From contig NZ_CAJATU010000097.1 of NCBI RefSeq assembly GCF_903944925.1, forward strand, positions 1-45,801: 45,801 nucleotides of DNA, given 5' to 3'. The notes beneath the pieces are model-generated. The model was not told the origin of the DNA and did no database searches. It was given only the letters and a program-made list of their open reading frames with translations. Every line of letters starts with the position of its first letter. Positions within the stretch are counted from its first letter, which is position 1. This DNA is from an uncultured Rhodopila sp. GTDB lineage: Bacteria; Pseudomonadota; Alphaproteobacteria; Acetobacterales; Acetobacteraceae. Position numbers and translations under genes: made by a program. Of this stretch, positions 1-7,050 are shown piece by piece.

Positions 1-297
1 ACCATCGTGGCACCTACCTACGCGCACAGCTACAACGACTCTCAACAGGCCGCAGAGGACGTGCGGGCGCTCCTTGACGGCGGAGATATCCTTTGGGACG
101 GTAACGACCATGAACTGCTGGCTGCTCTGGACGAGGACTCGCTCGACCGGTATGACCGCGTTTATACCATCGCCGAGGTGGAATCGTTGCTCAAGAGTGG
201 CGTTGAAATCGACGAAGACGATATTTCGGTGGGCGGACGCCGACTGAGTGGACTGAGCGAAGCTCAGTTTTTCCGCATCCTGAAGGCGGTGAACTAA
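1..297 (+). CDS. Small acidic early phage protein, 5' end outside window
   Basis: The reading frame is open from base 1 and ends with TAA at 295-297, so the gene enters from outside the window. The GTG at base 7 is probably not the real start. The visible 98 residues are acidic and contain APTYAH, an EDV..LL.GG segment and a DRY.RVYT motif. The same motifs occur in the truncated gene at the right end (45557-45801), and about two thirds of the comparable residues match, so the two are paralogs. I do not recognise a function. It is followed 9 nt later by a short zinc-ribbon reading frame. Confidence 0.7.
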   Translation, partial: TIVAPTYAHSYNDSQQAAEDVRALLDGGDILWDGNDHELLAALDEDSLDRYDRVYTIAEVESLLKSGVEIDEDDISVGGRRLSGLSEAQFFRILKAVN

Positions 298-306
298 CTG
301 TTTGAG

Positions 307-450
307 ATGTTCCCCGACGAGGAGACGGCCCGCATCTACCTGGAGGGCCGTCTCTGGAAGAAAGGTGCTGATTGCCCCACTTGCGCTTGCGGTGACCGAC
401 TGACGCCCCGCAAACAAGGTTTCTACCGTTGCAATCAGTGCAACAGATAG
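307..450 (+). CDS. Orphan zinc-ribbon mini-protein (transposase N-terminal-like)
   Basis: A 47-codon frame starts MFPDEETARIYLEG and ends CNQCNR followed by TAG. It has two cysteine pairs (CPTC..C and CNQC) spaced as in the zinc ribbon at the N-terminus of IS1595-type transposases, where the F.DEE.A..YLE..RW pattern also occurs. No DDE catalytic domain follows. It is therefore a stand-alone ribbon recruited by the phage or the remnant of a longer gene. The Shine-Dalgarno match is poor, so translation may be coupled to the gene ending at 297. It lies 14 nt before the XRE regulator. Confidence 0.5.
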   Translation: MFPDEETARIYLEGRLWKKGADCPTCACGDRLTPRKQGFYRCNQCNR

Positions 451-464
451 GGGAGGCGATTCTT

Positions 465-821
465 ATGGCTCGGCTTACGCTTGAGCAACTTGGCCCGCTC
501 ATTCAAAAACAAAGGGGGGGGCGAGGTCTCAGGCAAGTTGCGGCGGAAATGAACATCAGCGCGGCAACACTATCGCGCGTCGAAGCGGGAAAGCAACCCG
601 ATCTCGACTCGTTTACGAAAATATGCGCTTGGCTTGATGTCGATCCGGGTGAAGTTCTTGGTTTCAAAAGTCAGGGGAAGCCGGGGGCGGCTGCGACCGA
701 TCACACGGTTATGCTCGCACACTTCAATGCGGGCAAAACGATGAGTCCGAAAACCGCACGGCATTTAGGCGCTTTGATCCTCGCCATTCATAAGGCTGCA
801 ATTGTAAAGGATTCCGAATGA
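465..821 (+). CDS. XRE-family helix-turn-helix regulator
   Basis: This 118-residue protein has one Cro/CI-type HTH at about residues 18-70. LRQVAAEMNISAATLSRVEAG is the scaffold and recognition helix, followed by a typical tail (ICAWLDVDPGEVLG). The C-terminal 45 residues carry no recognised domain. The ATG at 465 is chosen over upstream in-frame codons because a strong GGGGAGG box lies about 8 nt before it. It probably binds DNA as a dimer to regulate early genes. The structured leader element begins 20 nt downstream. Confidence 0.8.
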   Translation: MARLTLEQLGPLIQKQRGGRGLRQVAAEMNISAATLSRVEAGKQPDLDSFTKICAWLDVDPGEVLGFKSQGKPGAAATDHTVMLAHFNAGKTMSPKTARHLGALILAIHKAAIVKDSE

Positions 822-841
822 TCGCGAAGGTTAGTTTTTTT

Positions 842-909
842 TAACACGCAGAGCACTCCCCCCAGGGGGAGCAATGCGGCAGGCCGGTTGCAAGCCCGAC
901 CACGCATCG
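842..909 (+). ncRNA. Structured 5' leader element, copy 1
   Basis: This intergenic element sits between the XRE gene and the gene at 922 and ends at the Shine-Dalgarno box. It is nearly identical to 45161-45233. It predicts a GC hairpin (CTCCCC/GGGGAG, 856-861 with 866-871) and a second stem closed by ATGCG/CGCAT (874-878 with 903-907) around a GGC..GCC inner pairing. The first hairpin differs in length and loop between the copies but stays fully paired, which supports a folded RNA. An eight-T tract lies just upstream (833-840). I do not recognise it as a known riboswitch or tRNA; a cis-acting translation control element is an inference. Confidence 0.6.
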
Positions 910-921
910 AAAGGATGAGAA

Positions 922-1242
922 ATGAAACGAATAGCGTTGACGGATGGGACCGGAGCATGGTTCGATGCCGAAAAGGCGTGGGATTGGGTCGAGGGAACGG
1001 AATGGGATGGGAGGAATCAGATATCGTTGTCAACGGGAAGTCAGTGGAGCCATGAGCGGCTCTACCGCACTCCGGGTGACAGGTACATCCTTAAGAAATG
1101 GAATAGCGGAGGTGGCATCGACGAGTACGAGCTAGTTGACGCGGCAACGGCGGCTGCGTGGATGATAAGAAACAAGGTGGAAATAGAAAAGCCCAAAATC
1201 CACGAGCTCGAGTCGGAAATAGCAAAGCTCGAAATAAAGTAG
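922..1242 (+). CDS. Small phage protein of unknown function
   Basis: A 106-residue protein with a good GAAAGGATGAG ribosome site 5 nt before ATG. The N-terminal half reads like a widespread small phage family (WFDAEKAW..VEGTEWDG.N.IS..TGSQW.HE.LYRT), recognised only as a pattern of unknown function. The C-terminal 30 residues are charged and probably helical (KPKIHELESEIAKLEIK). It directly follows structured leader copy 1, so its translation may be controlled by that element. Its stop codon overlaps the first bases of a large inverted repeat. Confidence 0.7.
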   Translation: MKRIALTDGTGAWFDAEKAWDWVEGTEWDGRNQISLSTGSQWSHERLYRTPGDRYILKKWNSGGGIDEYELVDAATAAAWMIRNKVEIEKPKIHELESEIAKLEIK

Positions 1243-1294
1243 CGCTTGCGCTACCTGCTGCGCTTGATTGAGCACAGCAGGAAGCGCAAGCGCT
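1241..1294 (+). repeat. Long inverted repeat before the DUF6948-like gene
   Basis: Perfect 12-bp arms AGCGCTTGCGCT (1241-1252) and AGCGCAAGCGCT (1283-1294) enclose a second 7-bp pair CCTGCTG/CAGCAGG (1254-1260 with 1275-1281). No T-run follows, so it is not a standard intrinsic terminator. It overlaps the stop codon of the previous gene and ends about 19 nt before the next start. A processing or stability hairpin, or a protein-binding palindrome, fits the position. Confidence 0.75.
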
Positions 1295-1312
1295 TCAGAA
1301 AAGGATGGAAAA

Positions 1313-1609
1313 ATGAAAATTGTTCCAGGCGCGTACGTGATCGTGCGCGCAGACCGTGCCGGAGTATTCGCGGGAACCTTAGTCGCCATCAGCGGCGACA
1401 CGGTGACCTTGGCCAGAGTACGGCGACTCTGGCGATGGGCAGGGGCGGCCTCCCTGTCGGAACTGGCGCAGCGCGGGTCGTCCTGCCCGGATAAATGTCG
1501 TTTCCCAATCGAAGTCAGCGAGGAGCTGATCTTCGGTGCGATAGAAATTCTTGCGGTCACGGACGCCGCGCAAGCGTCGATCAAGGAGGTGCCGGTATGG
1601 ACGCGATAG
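1313..1609 (+). CDS. DUF6948-like small phage protein
   Basis: A 98-residue protein. The ATG at 1313 is preferred over 1268 because AAAAGGATGG precedes it and the earlier codons lie in the hairpin. It shows the pattern of small phage proteins with VIVR...AGVFAGTLVA..G..V.L...RRLWRW.GA.SLSELA.RG, followed by an EAIEI-like strand (here GAIEILAVT). This matches what I remember as DUF6948, a family with no known function. The C-terminus overlaps the next gene by 13 nt, suggesting translational coupling. Confidence 0.7.
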   Translation: MKIVPGAYVIVRADRAGVFAGTLVAISGDTVTLARVRRLWRWAGAASLSELAQRGSSCPDKCRFPIEVSEELIFGAIEILAVTDAAQASIKEVPVWTR

Positions 1610-1818
1610 CCCACGACGGCTCCGGCTCCGGCTCCGGCGACGGCGACGGCTCCGGCGACGGCTATCTGGCAGGCGACGGCTGCGGCTGCGGCTGCGGAGA
1701 AGGCTGCAGTTTCCAGGACAGCGAGTGCGACCTAAGGACGCCGTATGCGCATGGAACAGGAGGATGTAAACATGGGCGACGTGAAGAAGCACTGCCCCAC
1801 GTGCGGCAGGAACCTTAG
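1597..1818 (+). CDS. Gly/Ser/Asp-rich low-complexity protein with cysteine cluster
   Basis: A 73-residue product with an excellent AAGGAGGT site 6 nt before ATG. Residues 8-36 are tandem GSGSGDGDG-type repeats that change into alternating Gly-Cys (CGCGCGEGC). At the DNA level it is a GGCTCC/GGCGAC hexamer array. Similar glycine-repeat proteins occur next to DUF6948-type genes in other phages, from memory. The last 15 codons overlap the zinc-finger gene in another frame. No enzyme motif is visible. The strong ribosome site argues that it is real despite the low complexity. Confidence 0.6.
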   Translation: MDAIAHDGSGSGSGDGDGSGDGYLAGDGCGCGCGEGCSFQDSECDLRTPYAHGTGGCKHGRREEALPHVRQEP

Positions 1819-2140
1819 CAGGAGCCATTTCCACCGCGACAGGCGCAGGTGGGACGGTCTGGTATGGGAGTGCAAGGATTGCCGCAGGGCAAAAGCATTG
1901 GCTTACTTCCACGCCCATGAGGAAGAGATCAAGGAAGATCGGAAGGCAGCGACAGCCGAACGGCGCGGGCAGGACTATGAGCCTGGAATGACCTTCCCGC
2001 CGGGGCCTCCGCCATTGTTGCCGGACGTCATAGACGAGAGTCTATCGCTCACGAAAGCCGCGAAAAGGTACAACGTGAGCACGAAGACGATACAGCGATA
2101 TCGGGCAAAAAGGAAGGAAAACGCCGCAGAAGATGCCTGA
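1772..2140 (+). CDS. Zinc-finger plus helix-turn-helix DNA-binding protein
   Basis: A 122-residue protein. ATG 1772 is chosen over 1745 because CAGGAGGATG precedes it. An N-terminal four-cysteine ribbon (CPTCG.N at about 8-14 and CKDC at about 35-38) is followed by a helical linker. A C-terminal homeodomain-like HTH spans about residues 95-118 (LTKAAKRYNVSTKTIQRYRAK). The first half resembles HNH-type zinc ribbons, but I see no HNH catalytic triad, so a DNA-binding regulator is the better guess. It is the last gene of the left rightward block and is followed by a bidirectional terminator. Confidence 0.7.
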   Translation: MGDVKKHCPTCGRNLSRSHFHRDRRRWDGLVWECKDCRRAKALAYFHAHEEEIKEDRKAATAERRGQDYEPGMTFPPGPPPLLPDVIDESLSLTKAAKRYNVSTKTIQRYRAKRKENAAEDA

Positions 2141-2148
2141 TAATTGCG

Positions 2149-2187
2149 AAAAGCGCTCCGCTCATTTATGGGCCGGGGCGCTTTTTT
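2149..2187 (+). terminator. Bidirectional intrinsic terminator
   Basis: Arms AAAAGCGCTCC (2149-2159) and GGGGCGCTTTT (2175-2185) form an 11-bp stem with one G-U pair, followed by TT; the opposite strand also ends in a U-run. It lies where the rightward block (ending 2140) meets the leftward block (ending 2162). The stop codon of the RusA-like gene falls inside the loop. Confidence 0.85.
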
Positions 2188-2674
2188 CTGCCTTGGGGAG
2201 ACGGCGAAGCCTGTTTTTCCCGACACTTTCGTCGAAATCGGCGACATCGTCATTTTGCGAACGGTCGTAATTGACGATCAGGACGATCTCACGGCGGGCT
2301 ACGGCGTCCTTAGGTCGCACTATCGCCACGTTCCCCCATGTAAGGTGGTTGGCATCATCGTCGTACAGGACGCCTTCGAGCACCACGGCGTCAACAAGCG
2401 CCTTGGTCGCAGACATGGCGTTCTGGACGTCGCGGAATCCGGTTCTGCCGTCCGGCACGCGCGCCTTGCCGCACCACAGAGTCATGCTCAGGACGGCGCG
2501 GTTGGCGTACTCCGTCGCGCCTTGCCGCACCAGAGCGTTGACCGCCTGGCGGACAAACATTCGGCACTCGTTTCTATATCCTTCGACAGCGGCTGCGTGC
2601 GCGTGTCTATTGCCATAACTGCCGTTGCTGCTGAGAGCCTTTGGCGGCAGGTTGAAAGTCAGTGTGATGCCCAT
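2162..2674 (-). CDS. RusA-like Holliday-junction resolvase
   Basis: A 170-residue protein. ATG 2674 follows a GGGGGT box and overlaps the upstream gene's end. The layout is RusA-like: an N-terminal LPPKALSSN strand-turn, a helix rich in R/E, and then FRDVQNAMSATKALVDAVVLEGVLYDDD at about 80-107. This matches the family's D-x-D-N..K...DAL...G...DD pattern. RusA resolves four-way junctions with a dimeric acidic site. Here the second aspartate of the DxDN motif appears as glutamine (Q84), so activity is uncertain. It is the last gene of the leftward accessory operon, with annealing and Gam-like genes upstream. Confidence 0.65.
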   Translation of the reverse strand: MGITLTFNLPPKALSSNGSYGNRHAHAAAVEGYRNECRMFVRQAVNALVRQGATEYANRAVLSMTLWCGKARVPDGRTGFRDVQNAMSATKALVDAVVLEGVLYDDDANHLTWGNVAIVRPKDAVARREIVLIVNYDRSQNDDVADFDESVGKNRLRRLPKAEKSAPAHK

Positions 2675-2675
2675 A

Positions 2676-2903
2676 TTACCCCCATGCCCTTTGATCCATA
2701 AGCCTGCGGCCGGACGGCCGCACAACGACGTACGGCGGGCAGCCTGTGCGCTTGAGGTCGTCTTGCGACGTGACCAGCCAGAGGTCGGACGCGCGATTGT
2801 CGTTGGCCCACCTGCGCGCGGCGGAACATGTGAGCGTGGGAGCAGCATGTGCTTTGTAGCTGCCCCCACGCGTCTTGCAAATCCAGATACCGGGTATTCT
2901 CAC
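2676..2903 (-). CDS. Small basic protein, unknown
   Basis: A 75-residue product. The GTG start overlaps the stop of the previous gene as GTGA, a coupling seen elsewhere in this operon. It is arginine-rich with two cysteines and a W.VTSQDDL segment, and no domain is recognised. It ends 1 nt before the RusA-like start, so the two are probably co-translated. Confidence 0.55.
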   Translation of the reverse strand: MRIPGIWICKTRGGSYKAHAAPTLTCSAARRWANDNRASDLWLVTSQDDLKRTGCPPYVVVRPSGRRLMDQRAWG

Positions 2904-3289
2904 GCTGGGCGCTCGGCCCCTGCGGAACAGTCGCAGTACACGGTTTCCAGTACCTCCCGATCGGACGCATCGGGAGCCGGCACACATCCTTTCCCGCCGC
3001 ACTTCGGGCAGGTAAAGATTGTTTGGGAGATGGTGACGTACCATCCGTCGGTAGTGGCGCGCTCTAGCGCGAACGCCTTGTGTCTGCCTGACGCCTCGAT
3101 CTCCCTTGTTTCGAACACAGCGTTCGGAAACAGGGAGCGAACATGCGCGAGGAACTCCGGTTCGCATTCGTCCGTGTCAGAAGCGTTAAAAACCTTCTGA
3201 TCACCCATGACGGAGACGTTGTACGACTTCGTCCCCTTATACGCCTCAAGCTTTGCAACGAGCTCGATAACGGTTATGCCGCCTTTCAT
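2900..3289 (-). CDS. Small protein with zinc-binding cysteines
   Basis: A 129-residue protein. The N-terminal half has the strand-helix look of small phage proteins (VIELVAKLEAYKGTKSYNVSVMGDQ). The C-terminal third contains a DnaJ-type CPKCGGKGC knuckle at about residues 93-101 and a later YCDC pair, so a zinc ribbon is likely. Its start abuts the stop of the Gam-like gene (TAATG type). Function unknown. Confidence 0.65.
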   Translation of the reverse strand: MKGGITVIELVAKLEAYKGTKSYNVSVMGDQKVFNASDTDECEPEFLAHVRSLFPNAVFETREIEASGRHKAFALERATTDGWYVTISQTIFTCPKCGGKGCVPAPDASDREVLETVYCDCSAGAERPA

Positions 3290-4158
3290 TAGTCTCTCTC
3301 CTCCTTTTTTTGGAAGGGTCGTATGTAGAACTCGTCAACCTGCGGCGCGAACGCCAACCAGTCGAGCACGTCCCCGGTTCCGGAGTCGATGACGGAATAT
3401 TCCGTCACCTCGTTTCCGTGCGTGTCGGTCACAACGCTTATCGGAACGGCTTTCACATGATCATTAAGGCCGCTCACGAGGTACCCGACGCTGATGTTCA
3501 TGGTTCTGTTTTCAGCGCTGTGGTGACGCAGCAACCACTTCAGGTCTTCGGGCATATCGGCTATCTCGTCTTCGCCCGTCATTTCGGCAAGCTCCTTGAC
3601 GAGGGTTCCAAGCCATGTCATCGCGGCTGCCTCGCAGTCGTCTTGCGCGACGAATACGACGTTGCCGCCTTTGGCCTGTGTGCCAAGTTGCGCCGTCAGG
3701 ATCTTCAGCGACTTTGACTTGAGCTTCAGCCTCTTCTTCTCATCCTCAAAGAACGCCTTGAACGCGAGGTAGTACCGCGATCTCAGCGCCTTTGCGTGAC
3801 GCTGGTACTCCTCGGTGAGCACCTTTGCTCGCTCTTTGAGCGCTTTCGCCTCAGATTCCCACATCCCCATGCGCCCGGCGATGCGTTCGAAGTCCCCGGT
3901 CGTCTGCGGCATCCACGTTGCAGGCGACTGAGTAATGGGAACGATACCGTTGGAGATCTCGGCCATAGTGCGCATCTCCTCGGCGTACGCGGCCTCGTCT
4001 TCGCTCTCGGTCTGAATCACGTCCCCTGCGCCGGGAGTAGTCACGAGATGCTCAATCTCGATCTTTCGACCCTGGCTGATTCCAGCGTATTTCGGGTCTT
4101 CCGACATGCTATACGACTTCGGGTTCGGGCCTTCCGACCCTGTCGTTACTTCTGTCAT
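3289..4158 (-). CDS. Gam-like host-nuclease inhibitor candidate
   Basis: A 289-residue protein with the strong site GAAAGGATGAAACA before ATG. Residues about 90-160 form a charged coiled coil (MWESEAKALKERAKVLTEEY). It is followed by KSKSLKILTAQLGTQ, which resembles the helix-then-strand region of Mu Gam-type proteins that coat double-strand ends against RecBCD or AddAB. The C-terminal half is acidic and unassigned. Its place next to a RusA-like resolvase and a candidate annealing-associated protein supports a recombination or end-protection role. The family call is an inference from layout and weak motifs. Confidence 0.45.
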   Translation of the reverse strand: MTEVTTGSEGPNPKSYSMSEDPKYAGISQGRKIEIEHLVTTPGAGDVIQTESEDEAAYAEEMRTMAEISNGIVPITQSPATWMPQTTGDFERIAGRMGMWESEAKALKERAKVLTEEYQRHAKALRSRYYLAFKAFFEDEKKRLKLKSKSLKILTAQLGTQAKGGNVVFVAQDDCEAAAMTWLGTLVKELAEMTGEDEIADMPEDLKWLLRHHSAENRTMNISVGYLVSGLNDHVKAVPISVVTDTHGNEVTEYSVIDSGTGDVLDWLAFAPQVDEFYIRPFQKKEERD

Positions 4159-4173
4159 TGTTTCATCCTTTCG

Positions 4174-5259
4174 TCATTTTGCCGCTTCGCGGCGGCGCTT
4201 CGCGGCCAGTTGGGCCGCGCTCGGTTTGGCATCGACCGTCGGAGGAAGATCCAAGGCAGGCTGCGGCTGCCCTGCGGGCTCGTCCTCGAACGGGTCGTCA
4301 ATATTGGCGGACGCAAACTGTTGTTCGACAGTGCGCATGTCCGCCGGTGCCACGCTTGGCTGTGGAGCATGCGGCTGCTCCGTAGGCACGGCTTCGGACG
4401 GCGTGTCCTCTTTCGGCGGTCGGTTGCGCTTTTTGTACGCGGTGGCACCGACCGGGAGATCCTCGCGCTTCCAGCCGGACGCGTACAAGCCGTGCGTGCG
4501 CTGGTGCGGAGTGCCGTCGAAATCGAAATGGCCGTACTCCACGTCGTCTTCGTCGTACCGCACCTCCACAATCGACTTGCAGGAGCACACGCCGAACTCG
4601 CTGTGGTGGTACCGATCGTCGCCTTCGTACCGGGCAGGACGTGCCACAACGGACGCTTCCGACTGCACACGCCCGTCCACCACACGGCTAGGCTCCGGCT
4701 CTTGTAGGCGGTCGTCAACGTGCTTGAGCGCCGCATCAATGGGCTTGCTCTCTGCCAACTCGTCACCGGCGTAGATCGTGCCGTACCCCACTGCGGCGAG
4801 CGCCCGGCCCATCGCGCCCGTCTCAGCCTTTTCAAGGGGATCTGAGAACCCGGCGATGTTCTCCTCCTTCGATGCGCTTTGAACGACTTCGTAGCGCTCG
4901 ATGTACTTAGATGAGTCTGCGCCTACCATCTCCTCCCGGTAAATGGGCATCTTGATCTCGCAGGTTGCCCTCACGAACGACGCCATGATCGGCGTCCCGT
5001 CCCCCTTGAAGCTTCCGGGCCGTTCGTAGAACTCGGTCGATGTGACCATGGCCCAGTCAGGATGCTCCTTTCGGAACTGGTAGATCCGGTAGGCGACCAA
5101 CAGGTACGGCTGGTTCCCCTGCACCCGTATCAAGCCGTCCTGGATATTGAACGGGTGTCGTGCCATCTGCACGGAGTCGCCCTTCGTGTCGTACGACTGA
5201 GAGCCTTGCCCCCCCCTGCTGCCGTACGACTGGTTGCGATTGTAGTTACCAGCCATCAT
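4174..5259 (-). CDS. Candidate ssDNA-annealing or recombination-associated protein
   Basis: A 361-residue protein with an AGAGGGGGG site before the tandem ATGs. The folded core spans about 35-165 and contains the signature AETGAMGRALAAVGYG (about 150-165). I associate this ET.A.GRALA motif with phage proteins placed among recombination genes, but the biochemical role of that motif family is not certain to me. The last 110 residues are a proline/glutamine-rich low-complexity tail ending in a basic helix (AAKRRREAAK). Two cysteines (CSC) lie near residue 230. Gam-like and RusA-like neighbours downstream support a recombination module. Confidence 0.5.
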   Translation of the reverse strand: MMAGNYNRNQSYGSRGGQGSQSYDTKGDSVQMARHPFNIQDGLIRVQGNQPYLLVAYRIYQFRKEHPDWAMVTSTEFYERPGSFKGDGTPIMASFVRATCEIKMPIYREEMVGADSSKYIERYEVVQSASKEENIAGFSDPLEKAETGAMGRALAAVGYGTIYAGDELAESKPIDAALKHVDDRLQEPEPSRVVDGRVQSEASVVARPARYEGDDRYHHSEFGVCSCKSIVEVRYDEDDVEYGHFDFDGTPHQRTHGLYASGWKREDLPVGATAYKKRNRPPKEDTPSEAVPTEQPHAPQPSVAPADMRTVEQQFASANIDDPFEDEPAGQPQPALDLPPTVDAKPSAAQLAAKRRREAAK

Positions 5260-5497
5260 TCCCCCCTCTGTGCAGTCTAAAGACGAGAGACTTGCAGGCG
5301 GCTAGGTCTGCACTGTCTATCTCAAGTCGATCCAAAATTTCTATCAGGCGCGTTGCGGGGATCTTCCGCGTGCCGTGCTCGTAGTGCGAATACAGCGCCT
5401 GGCTGATGCCAAGCCGCTCGGCCACTTCGGCAGCGTCAACCTGAACCGCCGCTCTCGCGACCTGCAGCGAGAGCCCAAGCTCTTTTCTTGCTTCCAT
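5246..5497 (-). CDS. Small XRE-family regulator
   Basis: An 83-residue protein made almost entirely of one HTH (VDAAEVAERLGISQALYSHYEHGTRKI, about 20-46). It has a strong GAAAGGATGAATT ribosome site. It overlaps the next gene's start by 14 nt. It is one of at least five XRE-type proteins in the window and is probably a Cro-like modulator of the accessory operon. Confidence 0.75.
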   Translation of the reverse strand: MEARKELGLSLQVARAAVQVDAAEVAERLGISQALYSHYEHGTRKIPATRLIEILDRLEIDSADLAACKSLVFRLHRGGNDGW

Positions 5498-5517
5498 AAT
5501 TCATCCTTTCGTGACAG

Positions 5518-6003
5518 TCACCACTGCCAACCAGGGCACGCGCGATAGAGCGACTCTAGCTCTCCTTGCGTAACCTCGCGCTCGTCGGTGTGGTCAATCA
5601 CATGGCAGCTATACAGCCTTGCGTCCACTGCTATGGCCCGCAGCGTCGGGTAGACGCCGCTCACCCATTGCATGTTAATCCACCTGTAGCCGAAGCGCAC
5701 GTACCGCGCCACAAGCGCCCATCCGGCATTGTCGGGCAGGCGGTACCACGTTCCGAACATGCATCCATTCTGCACGGAGTCGTAAGCACCCAGCGCCCTA
5801 TCAACCAGGCGATTGGCCTGCTGCGCCCAGCCGTTGACGTCGGCATCAAAGCCGCAATTCTCGTAAGGCTCCGCGCATGGGAGGGGGGCCGGACGTACTT
5901 CCATAATCCCGTCCGCAAACAGCGCAGGACGTCCGTGTAAACTGCTGGTAACGGCCACCTGAGCCATGAACTCATCGACGTCGTCAAACATTTCATTGCA
6001 CAT
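5518..6003 (-). CDS. Unknown protein of the accessory operon
   Basis: A 161-residue protein rich in aromatic residues (FGTWYRLPDNAGWALVARYVRFGYRWINMQW) with scattered cysteines. No domain is recognised. GAAAGGCTGAAAATA precedes the ATG. The 52-bp gap upstream (6004-6055) is AT-rich and contains the palindrome ATTATTtacAATAAT, a possible operator or -10 region, but no clear -35/-10 pair. Confidence 0.6.
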   Translation of the reverse strand: MCNEMFDDVDEFMAQVAVTSSLHGRPALFADGIMEVRPAPLPCAEPYENCGFDADVNGWAQQANRLVDRALGAYDSVQNGCMFGTWYRLPDNAGWALVARYVRFGYRWINMQWVSGVYPTLRAIAVDARLYSCHVIDHTDEREVTQGELESLYRACPGWQW

Positions 6004-6055
6004 TATTTTCAGCCTTTCGTGTTAACAATACCACATTATTGTAAATAATATGCCG

Positions 6056-6475
6056 CTACAAACCTGTTATAATTGCCGGTTTGTCGTGGTACCCAAATGC
6101 GGCCTTGCAGAACGGCGTGGGCTGCCCGTACGCGTCCACACATGCGTTGTGCAATAGGAACACGCCAGCCTCGATCATCATGCCCACATCCCTCTCTCCG
6201 GGGCCGTGCGCTTCGCGGAGTATGGGCAACCATGTGTTGTTGACGGATATCTGCCTAGACCGTGGCGATCTGCCGTGCGCAACCGCCGCTATGGACAGGG
6301 ACTGCCTGCGCCACTCGTACGACGGGAGTTTCGAGAGCTTGTATTCGGCGATCAGCAGCGCGGCCCCCATGTCCACTATGTCGGCGTAGTCGGCCTTAGA
6401 TCCTCCTAGGCCGATAAGGCGCTGAATGGATCTTAGCCTCTGAATGGTTTTCGGCGTGACCGCGAAGTCCCTCAC
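6056..6475 (-). CDS. Unknown protein of the accessory operon
   Basis: A 139-residue product. GTG 6475 is chosen because it overlaps the stop of the upstream gene as GTGA; the longer frame runs into that gene. The N-terminus MRDFAVTPKTIQRLRSIQRL is basic and helical. The middle carries DYADIVDMGAALLIAEYKL. No recognised family. Confidence 0.55.
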   Translation of the reverse strand: MRDFAVTPKTIQRLRSIQRLIGLGGSKADYADIVDMGAALLIAEYKLSKLPSYEWRRQSLSIAAVAHGRSPRSRQISVNNTWLPILREAHGPGERDVGMMIEAGVFLLHNACVDAYGQPTPFCKAAFGYHDKPAIITGL

Positions 6476-7050
6476 GACGGATCTTTTGCCGCATCGCCTG
6501 CATTGACAGTGGTTTTGCGGAATGGCTCCTTGCCGCTCATGTCCACCACCTCCTCGTGCGGACAATCGCCGTTCAGGCACATCACGGCGACGACGTTTTG
6601 CATCGGTACGCCGCACTCAGGGCACATCATGCAGCGCACACGACGGTCGAGCACGTCCTGCGCGGTCTTTATGAGCTGCTTGTACAGGTACGATTCGGCA
6701 TCGAAAAGGAGCGCGCCCAATCGCACTCTCTCAGTTCCCAATATAGAGGACGCAACAACCATGGCGTCTTCCGCAGAGGCAAGAAGCTCGCCCCTGTATT
6801 CTTCGACGTCCCTTCCCGCAGTCGAGTAGACGTCCGGAACGGCGTTCGCAAACACTAGGTCGTTGTAGTTCGTGCTCCAGCAGTAACCCGCGTACTGCAC
6901 CTGGCAGCACGTTGCGTCCTTCTTTGGATCTATGAGCATTCCTACCTTACATTCCTCGTGGTCTGTTTCGCCATGCGCCCATGTTGGAACGTAGATCACT
7001 AGCCGTCCGTCGTCTTCCGATGTTGGGAATATTCCCGGTCTTACTGTCAT
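6472..7050 (-). CDS. Unknown protein with C-terminal zinc ribbon
   Basis: A 192-residue protein with a GAAAAGGATGAAG site. The C-terminal 50 residues contain CMMCPECGVPMQN and later CLNGDCPH, a four-cysteine zinc ribbon. The N-terminal 130 residues are mixed alpha/beta with a HGETDHEECKVGM stretch and no enzyme motif I recognise. ATGA overlap with the upstream gene. Confidence 0.6.
   Translation of the reverse strand: MTVRPGIFPTSEDDGRLVIYVPTWAHGETDHEECKVGMLIDPKKDATCCQVQYAGYCWSTNYNDLVFANAVPDVYSTAGRDVEEYRGELLASAEDAMVVASSILGTERVRLGALLFDAESYLYKQLIKTAQDVLDRRVRCMMCPECGVPMQNVVAVMCLNGDCPHEEVVDMSGKEPFRKTTVNAGDAAKDPS

Noticed and set aside
1..297. Exact terminal redundancy or simple circular join of the window ends
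   Set aside because: The two end genes differ at many bases and the frame does not continue across the join, so they are paralogs.
842..909. tRNA or tmRNA-like reading of the structured leader (GGTTGCAAGCCC resembling a T-arm)
   Set aside because: No acceptor stem, anticodon arm or CCA context; stem order does not fit a cloverleaf.
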